A DNA stretch of 35,446 nt from CAZIWJ01 sp964542855. GTDB taxonomy: Bacteria; Bacteroidota; Bacteroidia; Cytophagales; Cyclobacteriaceae. The stretch is taken from NCBI GenBank assembly GCA_964542855.1, contig CAZIWJ010000004.1, positions 1 to 35,446 of the forward strand, in the 5' to 3' direction. Every line of letters begins with the position of its first letter. Position 1 is the first letter of the stretch. The position numbers were made by a program, and so were the translations under genes. Shown here one piece after another: positions 32,789 through 35,446 of this stretch. The notes beneath the pieces were generated by a model. That model searched no databases. It had not been told where the DNA came from and was given only the letters and a program-made list of their open reading frames with translations.

Positions 32789-34156
32789 TCAAACCTCCAC
32801 TGCTTGCTCTGCAGAAGGTTCGGTTGATTGCTTCTGAAGACTAATATAATTGAACCGGATTAGCAACAAGATGGCTGTTACCGTCAGGCCAGTTAGCAGG
32901 CCGTACCAGACCCCGCTCGCCCCGAATTCCAAGGTAAACGACAACAGGTAGCCCACCGGCAATCCAATGATCCAGTAAGCAAATAACGTAATTAAGGTAG
33001 GAATTTTCACATCGGCCAGGCCACGTAACGCTCCCAGCGCTACAACCTGTAAACCGTCGGAAATCTGGAAAAACGCAGCAATGATTAACAGGCTTACCGA
33101 TAATTGAACAATGGATTCGTCCTGAATAAATAATTCTGCCAGAAACCGGGGAAACAGCAGGAATGCCAATGCACAAAAAGCCATAAATACACCCCCCATG
33201 CCGAAGCTGGTAAACCCGGCCCGTCGCAGGTTGGGTATATCTCCCTTACCTAACTGGTTACCCACCCGAACGGTAGAAGCAGCTGAAATGCCCGAGGCCA
33301 TCATGTAGCTTACTGCCGCCAGGCTGATGGCAATCTGGTGAGCCGCCAGGGCTTTAGTTCCCAGCCAGCCCATCATAATACCGGCGGCCCCGAACGCACC
33401 TGCTTCAAACACAAACTGCATCCCCATTGGAATGCCCATTTTCAGCATGCGTACAATCATTGTTCCTTCAATGGCCCGGCCGAGCACCTCGGGCAAATTG
33501 AACCACGAGGAACGCGTTACGTAAATGGCCATCATAATCATCATCAATACCCGGGCAATGAACGTGGCGTAAGCCGCACCAACCAGCCCGAGGGCGGGAA
33601 AGCCCCAGTTCCCGTAAATCAGTAAATAGTTGAGAAAAATATTAACGGCATTGGCTCCTACCGTGAGTACCGTGGCGATTTTTGTAAACGACAGCCCTTC
33701 GGCATACTGCTTGAAAGAGGTGAAGAGCATAAAAGGGATAAATGAGTAGGCTACAGTACCCAGGTAAGGCAGGGCTTTGGTAACCACCGCTTCGGGCTGG
33801 TTCATGTGGTACAGCAGGGGAGAAGCCCCGTTTACCAGTGCAGCCAGCACCAGGCCGGTACCCAGCATCACCACGAAGCCATTCCGGAATACCACCGAAA
33901 GCCGGGGCAGGTTTCCTTTTCCATCGGCCGCAGCAATTAAAGGCGTAATACTGTACGAAACCCCGATGCCAAACAACATCACTACACCCAGGATGCTGTT
34001 CGACAGCGAAATCGCACCCAGCGGCTCCGGCCCTAACTGCCCAACCATCATGCTGTCGGCAACCCCTACCAGGATATGCCCCAACTGGCTGAGCATGACC
34101 GGGAAAGCAATGGTAAAGTTTTTAGAAAAATGGGTTTTGTACGTTTCTGGGTTCAC
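32789..34156 (-). CDS. MATE-family multidrug/sodium efflux transporter
   Basis: A 455-residue inner-membrane protein with about 12 hydrophobic segments in two homologous halves. Typical MATE features are the N-terminal PVMLSQLGHILVGVADSMMVGQLGPEPLGA (first helix pair), NIFLNYLLIYG in helix 5, and the second-half repeat GMQFVFEAGAF ... TKALAAHQIA ... ISAASTVRVGNQLGKG. Such proteins export cationic compounds using a sodium or proton gradient; the substrate cannot be read from the sequence. The length is normal for the family. It begins 60 bases after the Nudix gene and is followed 14 bases later by the aldo/keto reductase remnant, so the genes on this strand could form one transcript. Confidence 0.94.
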   Translation of the reverse strand: MNPETYKTHFSKNFTIAFPVMLSQLGHILVGVADSMMVGQLGPEPLGAISLSNSILGVVMLFGIGVSYSITPLIAAADGKGNLPRLSVVFRNGFVVMLGTGLVLAALVNGASPLLYHMNQPEAVVTKALPYLGTVAYSFIPFMLFTSFKQYAEGLSFTKIATVLTVGANAVNIFLNYLLIYGNWGFPALGLVGAAYATFIARVLMMIMMAIYVTRSSWFNLPEVLGRAIEGTMIVRMLKMGIPMGMQFVFEAGAFGAAGIMMGWLGTKALAAHQIAISLAAVSYMMASGISAASTVRVGNQLGKGDIPNLRRAGFTSFGMGGVFMAFCALAFLLFPRFLAELFIQDESIVQLSVSLLIIAAFFQISDGLQVVALGALRGLADVKIPTLITLFAYWIIGLPVGYLLSFTLEFGASGVWYGLLTGLTVTAILLLIRFNYISLQKQSTEPSAEQAVEV

Positions 34157-34216
34157 TGATCTTACGCTTTGTAACGGTTAGTAAATGCTATAACAGTAAC
34201 GTAACGTCTGGCCCGT

Positions 34217-34759
34217 TCAGAGGTTCAGCAAACGGGCAACTTTCAGTATACCGGCAACACTTAGCGAATCGGTGATCTGGCTTTCCATAACCATATCCAG
34301 TGCCCCGGTAAACGGCACTTTCTTCAGTTGGAGTTCTTCTGTTTCTTCCTCTTCCGGCTCTCCTGCGGTTAATTCTTCCGCCAGGAAAACAAATCCTTCT
34401 TCGTTAGTAACCGAGTTCGAGGTATGAATGCGCATAATGTTCGTCCAGCGGCGGGCGGTTAACCCGGTTTCCTCTTTCAGTTCCCGTTTGGCAGCCGTAA
34501 GGATATCTTCTTTCAGCGGCCCGCCCCCCATAGGTATTTCCCAGGAATATTCTTGTAACGGGTAGCGGTACTGCCCTACCAGCCAGGTTTCCTGCTGCCG
34601 GCTAACGGGAATAATACCCAGAGCCCGGTTTTTGAACAATACTTTTCCGTAAATGCCATCGCCTCCTTTAGGATTAATCACCTGGTCTTCCTGAACGGTG
34701 ATCCAGGGGTTATCGTAAATTTGTCTGGAGGATTGGGTAATCCAGGGGTTAGTACTCAT
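34217..34759 (-). CDS. Nudix hydrolase, ADP-sugar pyrophosphatase-like
   Basis: A 180-residue protein with a complete Nudix box, G-x5-E-x7-REUxEExGU, at residues 78-100 (ends RELKEETGL). An N-terminal domain with NPWITVQEDQV and the WLVGQYRYPLQEYSWEIPMGG strand pair is typical of the ADP-ribose / nucleoside-diphosphate-sugar pyrophosphatases. The likely role is clearing ADP-ribose or related nucleotides. The frame is open further upstream to ATG 34807, but ATG 34759 overlaps the stop of the methyltransferase gene by one base (TGATG), the usual arrangement here, and fits family length. Confidence 0.92.
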   Translation of the reverse strand: MSTNPWITQSSRQIYDNPWITVQEDQVINPKGGDGIYGKVLFKNRALGIIPVSRQQETWLVGQYRYPLQEYSWEIPMGGGPLKEDILTAAKRELKEETGLTARRWTNIMRIHTSNSVTNEEGFVFLAEELTAGEPEEEETEELQLKKVPFTGALDMVMESQITDSLSVAGILKVARLLNL

Positions 34760-35286
34760 CAGGGCTTCAGTTTCTTGAAAAATTCCCATACTACGATACC
34801 AATACATACCGACACGTTCAGGGAATGCTTGGTACCAAACTGGGCTATTTCTACGCAGGCATCAGCGTCTTCTACGAGCCGCTCGTTTACGCCGTACACC
34901 TCATTTCCAAAAACTAGGCAGTACTTGCCGCTGGGGTAAGGCATAAAATCCTCCAGGGCCACACTCTCGTCGGCCTGCTCCACGCAAACAATTTTATACT
35001 CCTTCCGAAGGGTATCGGTGAGTGCATTTACATCTTCTACGTATTCCCACTGAACCGATTCGGTAGCACCCAGTGCGGTTTTGTTAATTTCGCGGTGCGG
35101 AGGCCGGGCCGTGATTCCACAGAGGTATACTTTTTCTACCAGGAAAGCATCAGAAGTGCGAAAAGCAGCTCCTACATTGTGCATGCTCCGGATATTATCG
35201 AGTACCACCACTATCGGGAGCTTTTTCTTATCTTTAAACTCCTCCACGCTCAATCGCTCGAGCTCTTCTACAGTTAACTTTCTCAT
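34759..35286 (-). CDS. TrmH/SpoU-family RNA 2'-O-methyltransferase
   Basis: A 175-residue SPOUT-fold (knotted) methyltransferase that uses S-adenosylmethionine to methylate a ribose 2'-OH of tRNA or rRNA. The three family motifs are intact: motif 1 DNIRSMHNVGAAFRTSD with the catalytic arginine, motif 2 CLVFGNEVYGV, and motif 3 EIAQFGTKHSLNVSVCIGIV. It lacks the N-terminal substrate-binding extension of RlmB, so it is a minimal TrmH-type protein; the target nucleotide cannot be assigned. It is the first gene of the leftward run that includes the Nudix and MATE genes and is translationally coupled to the Nudix gene. Confidence 0.93.
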   Translation of the reverse strand: MRKLTVEELERLSVEEFKDKKKLPIVVVLDNIRSMHNVGAAFRTSDAFLVEKVYLCGITARPPHREINKTALGATESVQWEYVEDVNALTDTLRKEYKIVCVEQADESVALEDFMPYPSGKYCLVFGNEVYGVNERLVEDADACVEIAQFGTKHSLNVSVCIGIVVWEFFKKLKP

Positions 35287-35379
35287 GCGCAGTATGTGTG
35301 GCTAACAAGTTGGCTAATATAACGGTAAATGCCGTACTTAGCGATCATTTTTATAATTGCGTTCAGATTAGAATTGTAG

Positions 35380-35387
35380 CAAAAATA
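35380..35387 (-). promoter_or_regulatory. Candidate -7 box for the trmH-like gene
   Basis: On the minus strand TATTTTTG (35387-35380) matches the Bacteroidota -7 consensus TAnnTTTG exactly. The -33 region at 19-base spacing is T-rich (GTTTT) but lacks TTG. It would place the transcript start ~85-90 bases before the ATG at 35286. With the other half weak, this is a tentative call. Confidence 0.4.
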
Positions 35388-35446
35388 AATTGTAAGAGCT
35401 TATTAAAACTTTATCCTTTGGGCTGCAAATTGCTCTTTGATCGCTG

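Noticed and set aside
1..35446. Search by eye for CRISPR arrays, tRNA/rRNA genes, transposases, phage genes and integration sites.
   Set aside because: None recognised; the genes are mainly chromosomal housekeeping functions. A small or divergent RNA gene could still be missed without a covariance search.

Overview
The window looks like chromosomal DNA of a member of the Bacteroidota, most likely of the Cytophagales type. Three things point there: a short primary sigma factor without region 1.1, a textbook Bacteroidota promoter (TTG-N19-TAnnTTTG) in front of the alpha-oxoamine synthase gene, and typical Bacteroidota gene companies (dapA with a DUF6913-like gene, mutL with two rhomboids, bshA, a secreted GH3/beta-lactamase fusion, a small histone-H1-like protein). 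Shine-Dalgarno sequences are not evident, and tight TAATG, TGATG and TTGA junctions are common. No tRNA, rRNA, CRISPR array, insertion sequence or phage gene was seen.

Layout. Positions 1-2729 (+): 3' part of ligA, a DUF6913-like gene and dapA. Positions 2730-3317: gene-free. Positions 3318-4791 (-): a 57-residue histone-H1-like gene behind an alpha-oxoamine synthase. Positions 4996-8557 (-): a compact prpD-prpB-prpC methylcitrate-cycle operon. Positions 8805-10931 (+): an orphan PAS-GAF-PAS histidine kinase, converging on a cystathionine beta-synthase / secreted phosphoesterase pair (10928-13338, -). Positions 13607-15734 (+): an SPFH/prohibitin protein and citrate synthase gltA, ending in a strong terminator. 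Positions 15885-16496 (+): a Crp/Fnr regulator sharing a bidirectional terminator with rpoD (16554-17420, -). Positions 17654-21516 (-): a GH3-like/beta-lactamase fusion and bshA. Positions 21574-25576 (+): a small membrane protein, mutL and two rhomboid proteases. Positions 25693-27329 (+): fabI and ispE. Positions 27330-27798: gene-free. Positions 27799-31908 (+): a 1369-residue superfamily 1 helicase. Positions 31920-35286 (-): trmH-like methylase, Nudix hydrolase, MATE exporter, a decayed aldo/keto reductase and free-methionine-sulfoxide reductase.

Most of the window is housekeeping: DNA repair (ligA, mutL), lysine/peptidoglycan precursor (dapA), propionyl-CoA disposal (prp), TCA cycle (gltA), thiol and sulfur metabolism (cbs, bshA, fRMsr), lipid and isoprenoid synthesis (oxoamine synthase, fabI, ispE) and transcription (rpoD, crp-like). 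I did not find a convincing novel multi-gene system. The most unusual single items are the fusion protein whose GH3 half has lost its catalytic motifs, the aldo/keto reductase pseudogene with two nonsense codons and internal deletions, the giant helicase next to an empty stretch, the ispE gene that must start at TTG (or ATT) inside the fabI stop, and the promoter that moves the oxoamine synthase start to GTG.
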